Positions 1 through 7,059 are shown, counted from the first letter of the stretch. The stretch: 7,476 nucleotides of DNA from an uncultured Ruminococcus sp. (GCA_902772795.1 CACYBZ010000426.1:1-7476); one strand, 5' to 3'. The notes: generated by a model from the letters alone, not told the origin. Program-made: numbers and translations.

Positions 1-225
1 AGGGCTGCCGCCCTTAAAAATCCTGCTTGGGGGCGTTGCCCCCAAACCCCCACAAACTTTTTGAAAAAAGTTTGACAAAAACTTTAGTGGCTCACTTCGT
101 TCGATTGGAAAATAATTTGTGATTTCCAAAATCACGAAAGTTTTTTGTCCACTTTTTTTCAAAAAAGTGGGCGGGGTCAAGGGGCGGCAGCCCCTTGTGG
201 GATTTTAAAGGGCGAAACCCTTTAA
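1..225. repeat. Nested inverted-repeat intergenic element, cut by the left window edge
   Basis: The left arm (1-89) and the reverse complement of the right arm (133-225) align along their length with small gaps. The 43-base centre (90-132) holds a further hairpin, TTGGAAA 105-111 with TTTCCAA 123-129. Each arm also folds on itself. Stems seen are 27-34/38-45 (TTGGGGGC with GCCCCCAA), 54-62/65-73, 149-158/161-170 (CCACTTTTTT with AAAAAAGTGG), 178-185/190-197 (CAAGGGGC with GCCCCTTG) and 205-212/218-225 (TTAAAGGG with CCCTTTAA). The innermost outer-arm stem is 74-89 with 133-149. No ORF of convincing quality lies inside. The first stem (AGGGC with GCCCT, 1-14) appears to continue left of the window. 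The form suits a dispersed, MITE-like intergenic element; it may also terminate transcription from both sides. That it is dispersed is inferred, since only one copy is in view. Confidence 0.7.
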
Positions 226-243
226 TGAATAAAAACTCAAATC

Positions 244-265
244 AAAATTTTCTTACGAAAATTTT
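244..265 (-). terminator. Weak AT-only hairpin after the pullulanase gene
   Basis: AAAATTTTC (244-252) pairs with GAAAATTTT (257-265) around a 4-base loop, about 50 bases past the pullulanase stop. On the minus strand it is followed by T-rich sequence (GATTTGAGTTTTT). The stem has a single G-C pair, so it is a poor terminator alone. The GC-richer hairpins of the neighbouring repeat element (205-225 and 178-197) lie next downstream and may do most of the work. Apart from this hairpin, 226-312 shows nothing recognisable. Confidence 0.35.
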
Positions 266-312
266 TCCCTGAAAACTCTTAAGCTGACAACTCTGCTCCC
301 TGAGCGAAAATC

Positions 313-2547
313 TTATTTTCTGCCCTTTTTCTTTTTCTTGACAACGGTAATTCCTGCCACTGTGGAAGCAACCGCTACCGCTGAACCTAAAACCACACCG
401 ACAATTTTCAGTGCTTTATGTTTCTTCTTCGGAACTTTCTTATCTGATTTTATGATGGTCTTGACGTTCTGTGCCTTGATATCGGCAACAGCCTCAAAAA
501 GATTGTTCTGCAAAGTCTTATCTGACGACAACGCCACTTTATCAAAACTTTCCTTATCTACAAGCACCATCGCTGATGTTCTGGGAACAACAATTCTGGC
601 ATTGTCAATCACACCCAGACTTTCCACGCCTGCCTTCTCTCCGTTGACAACCACTACCCATTGTGTATTCAATGTTTCGTCACCAAGTTCAAATTCAACC
701 GCTTTCTCTGTATCACCGTTGAACAGACACAAAACTTTCTTCCACTGCGTATCGTTGAGTGCATTGTCCATTAAAAATCCGATGGTGTTTTCATCTGTAT
801 TACTGAATATCTGCATATTCTTGATAGACGTTCTTGTATTATCGGTGAACGGAGCAAAATTCTTTCTCAGCTGTATAAGCCCCTGATAATAAGCCACAAG
901 GTCGCCGTAATTGACAAGATTGTCCCAGTCTATACGGTTGAGTTCGGGAGAAGATTTATAGCTGTTATGTTCGCCGTCTTTGGAACGTGCCATTTCTTCG
1001 CCTGCCAGTATAAACGCCATTCCCTGCGATGTAAATGCAATAGCAGAAGCCAGCTTGTTCATTTCCAGAACTTTTTCGTGACGTTTCCGATAAAGGCTTG
1101 TATCCTCCTTGCCGATGACAGTGGCAACCAGCTTATCGTAAAGCGTCATATTATCATGACAGGAAATAAAGGTAACTGTATCGGCAGGTGTGTCCGCCCA
1201 TTCATTGGTAGCACCGAGTATGCCGTTCTTGACTTCCTCTGCTCTGCCATTTCCCTGAGCAAAACCTGTTTCGTCAATTTCAAAGACACTTCCCTTTATA
1301 CTGTCCCTGATACCGTCATTGAATGCACCTATTCTGTCCAGCTTGGTGATATTCTTCTGTGTGGCGAACTCAATACCACTCACTTCGCCCATATCCCACG
1401 CTTCACCGAAAATAATAATACGACGGTCAAGTGTGTCCAGTTTTTCTCTGACTTTCCGCATAGTTTCCAGATCATGCAGACTCATAATATCAAAACGGAA
1501 ACCGTCCAGATGATACTCTTTGGCCCAGTAGTAAACCGAATCGACAATAAATTTACGATACATTGCTCTTTCTGATGCTGTATCGTTACCGCAGAAAGAA
1601 TGTGCCATCCAACTGCCGTCCTCATTGAAACGGTAATAATATTTCGGAACAGTCATATTAAAAAAGCTGTTTTTGCTTTTATAGGTATGATTATAAACAA
1701 CGTCCATAATGACACCCAATCCCTCACTGTGCAGGGACTGTACCATCTGCTTGACTTCGTTGATTCTGACATTACCGTCATAAGGATTTCGGGAATAACA
1801 ACCTTCAGGAACATTATAGTTCTTCGGGTCATAACCCCAGTTGTATTCTTCTCCGCCTGCTTTTGTTTCGTCAACAGTCGCATAGTCAAACATGGGATTA
1901 ATCTGTACATGTGTTACCCCCAGCTGTCTGATATAGCTGATACCTGTCGGAATTTTCGGATTATCGGGCAATGTCGTGTTCTTCTCGGTGAATGCCAGAT
2001 ATTTTCCCCTGTTCTCCTCACTGATTCCACTGTTGGGATTCTCCGAAAAATCCCTGACATGAACTTCCCAGACAATCGCTTCTGTCTGATGTTCAACAAA
2101 AACATTTCTGTCATTTTCCCAGTTTTCGGGGTCTGTGTCTGACAAGTCCACAACCATGCCCCTGTTCCCGTTGACACCTACTGCTTTGGCATAGATGTCC
2201 ACTACTTCTCTCGTCTGTTCGTCGTTGGTGACAGAATAAGTATAGTAGATATTTTTTAAATCGCCCGTGACGGTGATACTCCATATACCGTTTTCGTCGT
2301 CATAACTCATATTCCGACTGTCAAGCTTTTCTGCACCTTCCTCATCATCGCTTCCCTTGCTGTACAAATTCAGAACGACTTCGCTTGCTGTCGGTGACCA
2401 TACCTTGAATGTCGTACATTCTTTTGTATAGACTGCTCCCAAATCATCACCGCTATAGGCAAACTTATCCAGTTCTTCGGCTGTCAGGGAAAGATTTTCC
2501 TTTGCCGAAAAATTTGTATCGCACTCTGCCTTTGAAAAATCAAACAA
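313..2547 (-). CDS. pulA: Type I pullulanase (GH13, CBM48) with C-terminal membrane anchor
   Basis: This enzyme hydrolyses alpha-1,6 branch links in pullulan, limit dextrins and starch or glycogen. A CBM48-like N-domain (about 35-110, with FKVWSPTA) is followed by the GH13 barrel. The type I pullulanase signature YNWGYDP is at 235-241. The four GH13 regions are intact: DVVYNH at 282-287, GFRFD with nucleophile Asp353, GEAWD with acid/base Glu382, and SCHDN with Asp465. A beta-rich C-domain follows to about 665. The tail is unusual: KKVPKKKHK, a hydrophobic span at about 712-736, then KKKKKGRK. No signal peptide is visible, so a tail-anchored protein with the enzyme on the cytoplasmic side is the simplest reading. 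The start is TTG at 2547. An in-frame TGA lies two codons upstream (2553-2551), and the next in-frame ATG (residue 80) would remove half of the CBM48. The gene has its own promoter and appears monocistronic. The family call is secure; the topology is inferred. Confidence 0.93.
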   Translation of the reverse strand: MFDFSKAECDTNFSAKENLSLTAEELDKFAYSGDDLGAVYTKECTTFKVWSPTASEVVLNLYSKGSDDEEGAEKLDSRNMSYDDENGIWSITVTGDLKNIYYTYSVTNDEQTREVVDIYAKAVGVNGNRGMVVDLSDTDPENWENDRNVFVEHQTEAIVWEVHVRDFSENPNSGISEENRGKYLAFTEKNTTLPDNPKIPTGISYIRQLGVTHVQINPMFDYATVDETKAGGEEYNWGYDPKNYNVPEGCYSRNPYDGNVRINEVKQMVQSLHSEGLGVIMDVVYNHTYKSKNSFFNMTVPKYYYRFNEDGSWMAHSFCGNDTASERAMYRKFIVDSVYYWAKEYHLDGFRFDIMSLHDLETMRKVREKLDTLDRRIIIFGEAWDMGEVSGIEFATQKNITKLDRIGAFNDGIRDSIKGSVFEIDETGFAQGNGRAEEVKNGILGATNEWADTPADTVTFISCHDNMTLYDKLVATVIGKEDTSLYRKRHEKVLEMNKLASAIAFTSQGMAFILAGEEMARSKDGEHNSYKSSPELNRIDWDNLVNYGDLVAYYQGLIQLRKNFAPFTDNTRTSIKNMQIFSNTDENTIGFLMDNALNDTQWKKVLCLFNGDTEKAVEFELGDETLNTQWVVVVNGEKAGVESLGVIDNARIVVPRTSAMVLVDKESFDKVALSSDKTLQNNLFEAVADIKAQNVKTIIKSDKKVPKKKHKALKIVGVVLGSAVAVASTVAGITVVKKKKKGRK

Positions 2548-2566
2548 TTTTCATTCACCGCTTTCC
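2548..2566 (-). promoter_or_regulatory. Ribosome-binding region with two competing starts
   Basis: GGTGA (2559-2555) lies 7 bases before the TTG at 2547 and supports that start. A second purine run, GGAAAG (2566-2561), lies 6 bases before an ATG at 2554-2552, which is in another frame and reads only Met-Lys-Ile-Val-stop. Removing one A from the AAAA run (2551-2548) would join this ATG to the pullulanase frame as Met-Lys-Leu-Phe-Asp. The sequence therefore shows either a genuine TTG start or a one-base frameshift or sequencing error. Confidence 0.55.
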
Positions 2567-2596
2567 ACAGTTCAAAAATTTGATGTGCATATACAT
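2555..2596 (-). CDS. Possible 13-residue leader peptide upstream of the pullulanase
   Basis: ATG at 2596-2594 opens a 13-codon frame, MYMHIKFLNCGKR, ending in TGA at 2557-2555. A possible ribosome site, AGGGA (2607-2603), lies 6 bases upstream, inside the loop of the leader hairpin, and the ATG itself is in the hairpin's 3' arm. The stop codon directly abuts the ATG at 2554 and sits 7 bases before the pullulanase TTG, so terminating ribosomes could re-initiate. The peptide shows no run of one amino acid of the kind expected in a classical attenuator. Its short length means chance is a real alternative. Confidence 0.25.
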   Translation of the reverse strand: MYMHIKFLNCGKR

Positions 2597-2628
2597 TGAC
2601 TGTCCCTGTCTGTCAATGTATTGCACAT
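2583..2628 (-). promoter_or_regulatory. Long hairpin or operator in the pullulanase leader
   Basis: Bases 2583-2600 pair with 2612-2628: 17 base pairs with one unpaired T, and an 11-base loop (2601-2611). The dyad begins about seven bases past the inferred transcription start. It could be an operator for a repressor or a structural element of the 5' leader RNA. A terminator role is unlikely, because only a mixed A/T stretch follows and the gene's only visible promoter lies just upstream. No LacI/CcpA-type operator consensus is recognisable. Confidence 0.65.
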
Positions 2629-2641
2629 ATACCTTTGAATT

Positions 2642-2670
2642 ATTTTAGCATATTTATCAATTATTTACAA
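2642..2670 (-). promoter_or_regulatory. Sigma-A-type promoter of the pullulanase gene
   Basis: The -35 box TTGTAA (2670-2665) and the -10 box TAAAAT (2647-2642) are separated by 17 bases. TG stands one base before the -10 box, making an extended -10. The expected start of transcription is near 2635, which gives a leader of about 88 bases containing the hairpin and the small upstream ORF. Confidence 0.6.
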
Positions 2671-2705
2671 TTCCTTTAGAAAAACTATTTTTCTTGTAAA
2701 CAGAG

Positions 2706-2753
2706 AAATTACCACCGACATATTGTACATTTTGCACAATCAGGTGGTAATTT
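2706..2753 (-). terminator. Bidirectional terminator-like hairpin after the Sel1-like gene
   Basis: AAATTACCACC (2706-2716) pairs perfectly with GGTGGTAATTT (2743-2753). The 26-base loop holds a second small dyad, ATTGT with ACAAT. The stem has A and T runs at its base on both strands, so it can act in either direction. With no plus-strand gene nearby, ending the minus-strand transcript from 2875-4743 is the likely role. The longest T run is on the plus strand (2751-2756), so termination on the minus strand may be partial. Confidence 0.55.
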
Positions 2754-2756
2754 TTT

Positions 2757-2874
2757 GTATGTATCTATTACCGAAGTGTTTCCTTTTCAGACGGCTATGA
2801 TTTTTTTCCTGCCTGCTTTTTCCGAAACCATAAAACAACACACAGAAAAACAACACCGTCCTCTGCCTGCCATT
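2757..2874. other. Intergenic stretch with no recognised feature
   Basis: This is the distal part of the 327-base gap between the Sel1-like gene and the pullulanase. No ORF with a ribosome site, no strong hairpin and no promoter was seen here on either strand. Confidence 0.5.
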
Positions 2875-4743
2875 TTATGACGACTTCCTTTGTATCTTCT
2901 TATATTTTTTCAGCGGTAATACCAGTTCGGCTTCCGTCTTTTCCCTGATGTCCATTACCGTAACTTCTTTTTCCTCGTCATTTGCAATTACGATAACCTT
3001 ATCTCCCACACGGACGTTATCTTCTTCCAGAATATAATCATAACGCTTTCCGCCCGTAACAAAACAAACAGACGCTATTCTGTATTTCTTTGCGTTTGCC
3101 TTTACAGGAGCAGTAAAGTAATACCGTCCTTGAATTTCAAGAACTTTTTCATCTCCCAGATAATATTCACCGTCTTCGATACGGTCAAAATAAACGGTTC
3201 GGCTGATATCTTCTGAAATTTCAGCATTTTTCACCTTGACAACAACCTGTTCCAGCATACCGCAGAACCCTGTTTTCTCTACCGTAACGAACATTTTCGG
3301 CGGATAGGTTTCATGGCGGAACGGTGCAATACGAAATGTCAGTTTACAGACATCGTTTTTCAGCGGTCTGATATCCACCTGCAATTTACGGTATTTTTCC
3401 AGATAATGATGCAACAGACTTTCTATGTCAATTTCCGCTGTCTGTACGGGTTCGTCTACCTTTCCCGATTGCAGAACACGCTGTAAAGCCTCCCGTATAT
3501 TGCCCGCCACTGACACATCTCCATAATAATCGTATGCCAGACGCTGTCTTATTGCAAAATCCGCCTGCAGATAACATCTGTATGCCAGCGGATAATGATT
3601 GATGTATTCTGTATACCCCTTTTCCAGATATTCCCCCATACGAAAAGCAATATCCGCAAATTTACAGTCAAATTTCCCCTCAAGCATATACGACAGATTC
3701 TCATTATACAGTCTTTGCACAATCTGACAGGCTACCACCTTGTTTTTAAGCACATAATAACCGTTAACAAACATATCCGCCAGTTTATACTGCGACTCGT
3801 AATATTCTCCCATTGCTCCTATGGTGAAATATCTGAATGCTTCCTCATATTTCGGCTTTCCCTGCCAGCACCGTCCGTAATAATAAATATAACCCAGCGT
3901 ATTGGCATACTTCGGCTCTTTTGTCAGAACATACAGTTTCCGTACACATTGCAAAGCCGTACTCCAGTCACATTCATATGCCCTGTTACCGCCATAACAG
4001 CCATATCCTTTACATTCCAGTGCAACAACACTATCTTTCTTGCAAAGGTCATCAACAAATTTTCGGTATACGGTCAGTTCTTTCTCCGTTGCCGTTTTCA
4101 TGATATCGTCCTGCCGTAACTGACTGATAAAATATTTCTTGTCTTTATCTGTATAGTTTCTTTCCTCAACAGGCTTCTTTTCTTCTTCCAGATAGTTTTC
4201 AATTTCCTCAATCAAACCGTCCACACAGTCTGCCAGACACTTCGTACTTGTCAGGATTTCGTCTATTTCCTCAGCCAACATAAACAGCTTATGACTTCTG
4301 ACGGGAAGAAACCGCATCGTTTCCACCTCTTCAGGCATTTCTTCCATTTCAAAATCGTCATCATACCAACCGAAAATCGGTAACAACCATTCTTCCCACA
4401 CGGTTCTGTTGCCCTTTCTGGTCTTTCTGATATTCTCCAGTGCCGTTATCATGTCCTGAAACGTAAATACACTTTCTGTATCAAAATAAATATCCACAGG
4501 AGGCATTTCTTCCACAACATCAGAATAATTTCTCTCAAAACAGAAAATCTGCTTTGTCTGTTCCCTGCTCAGATAAATTATCTGCTCCATTGTCCTGATA
4601 TTTTCTTTCGGGATTCTTTTCTTTATTTCCGTTTGTTTGTCCATAACCGTGACCATATTCTTATAAATACCGACCACTTCGCCGTAACAGTATTCTCCAT
4701 TATTTTCATACTGTACAATGTCACCTCTTTGAATTTTTTCCAT
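2875..4743 (-). CDS. Cytosolic Sel1/TPR-like repeat protein of unknown function
   Basis: The 622-residue product has no signal peptide or membrane segment. A small beta-rich, SH3/KOW-like segment opens it (about 5-50, GDIVQYEN...VTVMDKQTE). An acidic, helical region follows (about 75-235). Sel1-like helical repeats occupy about 278-400 (for example NTLGYIYYYGRCWQGKPKYEEA, split here as NTLGYIYYYG 281-290 and KYEEAFRYF 298-306; then YKLADMFVNGYY 319-330 and FRMGEYLEKGY 367-377). A beta-rich C-terminal region ends in a second segment resembling the N-terminal one (GDKVIV...VTVMDIREKTE, 580-604). Sel1 and TPR repeats usually mediate protein-protein contact. No catalytic motif was found, and the partner and pathway are unknown. 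The ATG at 4743 is backed by a strong AAAGGAGGAA site (4760-4751). The gene stands alone, with its own promoter and a terminator-like hairpin. The repeat call is fair; any function is unproven. Confidence 0.85.
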   Translation of the reverse strand: MEKIQRGDIVQYENNGEYCYGEVVGIYKNMVTVMDKQTEIKKRIPKENIRTMEQIIYLSREQTKQIFCFERNYSDVVEEMPPVDIYFDTESVFTFQDMITALENIRKTRKGNRTVWEEWLLPIFGWYDDDFEMEEMPEEVETMRFLPVRSHKLFMLAEEIDEILTSTKCLADCVDGLIEEIENYLEEEKKPVEERNYTDKDKKYFISQLRQDDIMKTATEKELTVYRKFVDDLCKKDSVVALECKGYGCYGGNRAYECDWSTALQCVRKLYVLTKEPKYANTLGYIYYYGRCWQGKPKYEEAFRYFTIGAMGEYYESQYKLADMFVNGYYVLKNKVVACQIVQRLYNENLSYMLEGKFDCKFADIAFRMGEYLEKGYTEYINHYPLAYRCYLQADFAIRQRLAYDYYGDVSVAGNIREALQRVLQSGKVDEPVQTAEIDIESLLHHYLEKYRKLQVDIRPLKNDVCKLTFRIAPFRHETYPPKMFVTVEKTGFCGMLEQVVVKVKNAEISEDISRTVYFDRIEDGEYYLGDEKVLEIQGRYYFTAPVKANAKKYRIASVCFVTGGKRYDYILEEDNVRVGDKVIVIANDEEKEVTVMDIREKTEAELVLPLKKYKKIQRKSS

Positions 4744-4776
4744 TGACAGATTCCTCCTTTTCCTGATTTTTCTTTC

Positions 4777-4805
4777 ATTCTAACAATCTTTTTCACTAAA
4801 GTCAA
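4777..4805 (-). promoter_or_regulatory. Strong sigma-A-type promoter of the Sel1-like gene
   Basis: TTGACT (4805-4800) and TAGAAT (4782-4777) are each one base from consensus, with a 17-base spacer and a TG one base before the -10 box. Transcription should start near 4770, giving a leader of about 27 bases that contains the ribosome site. Confidence 0.75.
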
Positions 4806-4904
4806 TATCACGATTCTGATATTTTTCACCACTCTTTTTCCTGTTTGCAACTTGTTCTGTCGGAGGAAAAAACCGTTGTTCTTCGTGTTACTGACAAAAC
4901 AACA

Positions 4905-4941
4905 GCACAAAACTCCGCTCACCATGAACGGAGTTTTGTGC
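4905..4941 (-). terminator. Terminator of the BIG2-NlpC/P60 gene
   Basis: GCACAAAACTCCG (4905-4917) pairs perfectly with CGGAGTTTTGTGC (4929-4941), a 13-bp stem with an 11-base loop, about 54 bases past the stop codon. On the minus strand a T-rich stretch (TGTTGTTTTG) follows. The rest of the 251-base gap holds only the next gene's promoter and ribosome site. Confidence 0.75.
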
Positions 4942-4994
4942 CGTCTTTATCGGGAAAGACAGTTATTTTTTTCAGATTTCCTGTAACATCAGAA

Positions 4995-7010
4995 TTAGTC
5001 AACAACACGTCTGATACATCTGACATAACCGCCCCATGAAAGCGGAGTTGTTCTTACACCGAGGCTTTCATTCATCGCATGAGTGATACAGCCGTTGCCT
5101 GCGTAAATTGCTACGTGACCGGGGAACAATACAATATCACCGGGTTTTGCTTCGCTGAGTGATACGGGTCTGCCTACCATGTCCAGATTGGTTCTTGCAT
5201 ACCAGAGATTATAACCGAAATTCTGGTAAACACTGCATACGAATCCTGAACAGTCTGCACCGTATGTCAGACTTGTTCCGCCCCATACATAAGGTGTAAC
5301 GCCTACCCATTTTGACGCATAATCCGCTATCAGTTCACCCTCTGTCTTGACGGGCTTGACGGTAATTGTCAGAGAAGCGGTGAATTTGCTGTTTTCCTTT
5401 GCCGTACAGGTGATAGTTGCTGTTCCTGCTGATACACCCTTGACATTACCTTTTTCGTCAACCGTCGCTACTGCTTTATCACTGCTGTTCCATGTCAGTT
5501 CCTTGTTGTCGGCATTCATCGGGGAAACGGTTGCGGTGAGTATTCTGGTTTCTCCCTCTTTCATCGTATCGTCACCGATAACTTTCAGACCTTTGACAGG
5601 CTGTTTTACTGTTACCGTACAGGTATCATATTTCTTGTTGTTTTCTTCAGAAACACAGGTAATCACACAGGTTCCTTTGCTGACTGCCGTAATCATGCCG
5701 TTTTCGTCAACAACCGCAACATCTGTATCACTGCTCTGATATGTCAGCGTCTGGTTTGTTGCACTGACGGGAGATACATTGGCTTTCAGTGTATAGGTAT
5801 CTTCTGCATTGATGGTGATTTCGTTGTTCTCCAGTGATACGCTTTCCACAGGTCTGACGACGTTGACAACACAACATTTTCTGACAAAACTTCCGTCACT
5901 GGAAGAAACATAAATCTTACAGGTTCCCTTGTTTCTGGCAAGAATAACACCGTCTGATGAAACTGTAGCGATATTGGTATTACTGCTCAGATAAGTCAGT
6001 TCTTTCTGTGTCGCATTGGACGGAGTAACTGTTGCTTTCAGTCTTGCTGTTGCTCCCTCGTTAATGTTTTTCTCTTCACTGCTGAGGGTGATATCCTGTA
6101 CAGGCTGAATCACTTTCAGGTCAAACTTAGTGGAAATGTTACTGCCGTCTGTTGTGGTTGCGGTGACTGTACATTTTCCTTTGCCGACTGCTGTAACAAT
6201 ACCTCTTGCGGAAACTGTCGCTACGGACTGATTACTGCTGGTATATCTGACAAACTTTGTCGTTGCATAAGACGGTGTGATAACCGTGTTCAATCTCTTT
6301 TTCTCACCGATACCCATCTGTTCGGGAGCGTTGACAACTGCTAAATCTGTAGCTTTCTGTGTTACCATAACCGAACAATAACCGAATTTGTTTGTTCCGT
6401 CTGTGGAAACGGCTTTAATCACACAAGTTCCTGCACCTTTCGCTGTGACAATTCCTGTTGCACTGACACTGGCTACATTGCTGTTGGAACTCTGCCATAC
6501 CACACATTTTGAACTGGCATTTGTCGGCATAATCGTAGCAGTAAGCTTTCTTGTATCACCGTTGTCAAGTACCACGCTTTTTTCTGACAAGGCAATGGAT
6601 TCTACATTCTGGCTGACTACCACACTACAACTTGCTGTCTTTTCCATGTCGTCCTTGGAACGGGCAACAATGACACATCTGCCTGATTTTCTGGCTTCGA
6701 CCACACCGTTTTCATCAACTACGGCGATATCTTCATTACTGCTCTCCCACAGAACCTCCTTGTTGGTAGCGTTGTCGGGGGAAACTGTCAGTGTAGGTAA
6801 CATCTCTGTAACAGAACCTACCGTCATATAAGAAACTGATTTCATCTTTACCGATGTTACCGGCTGTACTTCTGTTACCTTTTCGCTGTAGGAAGTGTCA
6901 GCACTGGTTTCGGCGGATTCCTTTGCTTCGTCGGCAAATACCGACACGCTGCTGCTCATTGTAAGAGCGGATATTAAAAATAATGTTACTATTTTTTTAG
7001 AATTTTTCAT
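4995..7010 (-). CDS. Secreted NlpC/P60 peptidoglycan hydrolase with six BIG2 domains
   Basis: The protein is 671 residues from ATG at 7010. A signal peptide (MKNSKK, hydrophobic core, ending near SVFA at 26) is followed by a Ser/Thr/Glu-rich linker and six BIG2 Ig-like domains of about 84 residues (about 50-134, 135-218, 219-302, 303-386, 387-470 and 471-553). Most of them carry the W/Y-x-SS, VATVS/VAVVD and G-x-V-T-A motifs. The NlpC/P60 domain (about 558-671) has Cys587 in ADCSGF, His632 in GHVAIY and His644 in ITHAMN as the likely triad. The family cuts peptidoglycan stem peptides, usually as gamma-D-Glu to diamino-acid endopeptidases. No LPXTG, SLH or LysM anchor is visible, so BIG2 domains may act as spacer or wall-binding stalk. 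A longer reading from TTG at 7091 would overlap the promoter; AGGAG at 7022-7018 fixes the ATG. Four BIG2 domains share a Cys pair. Confidence 0.92.
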   Translation of the reverse strand: MKNSKKIVTLFLISALTMSSSVSVFADEAKESAETSADTSYSEKVTEVQPVTSVKMKSVSYMTVGSVTEMLPTLTVSPDNATNKEVLWESSNEDIAVVDENGVVEARKSGRCVIVARSKDDMEKTASCSVVVSQNVESIALSEKSVVLDNGDTRKLTATIMPTNASSKCVVWQSSNSNVASVSATGIVTAKGAGTCVIKAVSTDGTNKFGYCSVMVTQKATDLAVVNAPEQMGIGEKKRLNTVITPSYATTKFVRYTSSNQSVATVSARGIVTAVGKGKCTVTATTTDGSNISTKFDLKVIQPVQDITLSSEEKNINEGATARLKATVTPSNATQKELTYLSSNTNIATVSSDGVILARNKGTCKIYVSSSDGSFVRKCCVVNVVRPVESVSLENNEITINAEDTYTLKANVSPVSATNQTLTYQSSDTDVAVVDENGMITAVSKGTCVITCVSEENNKKYDTCTVTVKQPVKGLKVIGDDTMKEGETRILTATVSPMNADNKELTWNSSDKAVATVDEKGNVKGVSAGTATITCTAKENSKFTASLTITVKPVKTEGELIADYASKWVGVTPYVWGGTSLTYGADCSGFVCSVYQNFGYNLWYARTNLDMVGRPVSLSEAKPGDIVLFPGHVAIYAGNGCITHAMNESLGVRTTPLSWGGYVRCIRRVVD

Positions 7011-7017
7011 AATAATA

Positions 7018-7022
7018 CTCCT
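7018..7022 (-). promoter_or_regulatory. Ribosome-binding site that sets the NlpC/P60 start
   Basis: AGGAG lies 7 bases upstream of the ATG at 7010. The product then begins with a standard Lys-rich signal peptide N-terminus, which excludes the 27-residue upstream extension. Confidence 0.85.
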
Positions 7023-7059
7023 GTCAATCAACTTGTTAAACACTAAATATGTATTACTG

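Noticed and set aside
1..225. CRISPR array or tRNA cluster in the hairpin-rich region
   Set aside because: There are no regularly spaced direct repeats with unique spacers, and no cloverleaf with T-loop and anticodon features; the repeats are inverted and nested.
338..2142. Plus-strand ORFs opposite the pullulanase (for example 338-886, 967-1575, 1600-2142)
   Set aside because: They are antisense shadows of an intact GH13 gene, with no ribosome sites and low-complexity, unfamiliar products.
1653..2177. Minus-strand ORFs 1653-1910 and 1914-2177 as evidence of a split gene
   Set aside because: They are out-of-frame readings inside the continuous pullulanase gene, whose motifs run uninterrupted through this region.
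4623..4925. A 100-codon minus-strand ORF overlapping the start of the Sel1-like gene
   Set aside because: It covers the terminator, promoter and ribosome site of real genes in another frame, and has no plausible domain.
5347..6831. Plus-strand ORFs opposite the BIG2 region (5347-5739, 6388-6831)
   Set aside because: Their Ser/Thr/Val-rich products are the mirror of the repeated BIG2 coding sequence; no start signals were seen.
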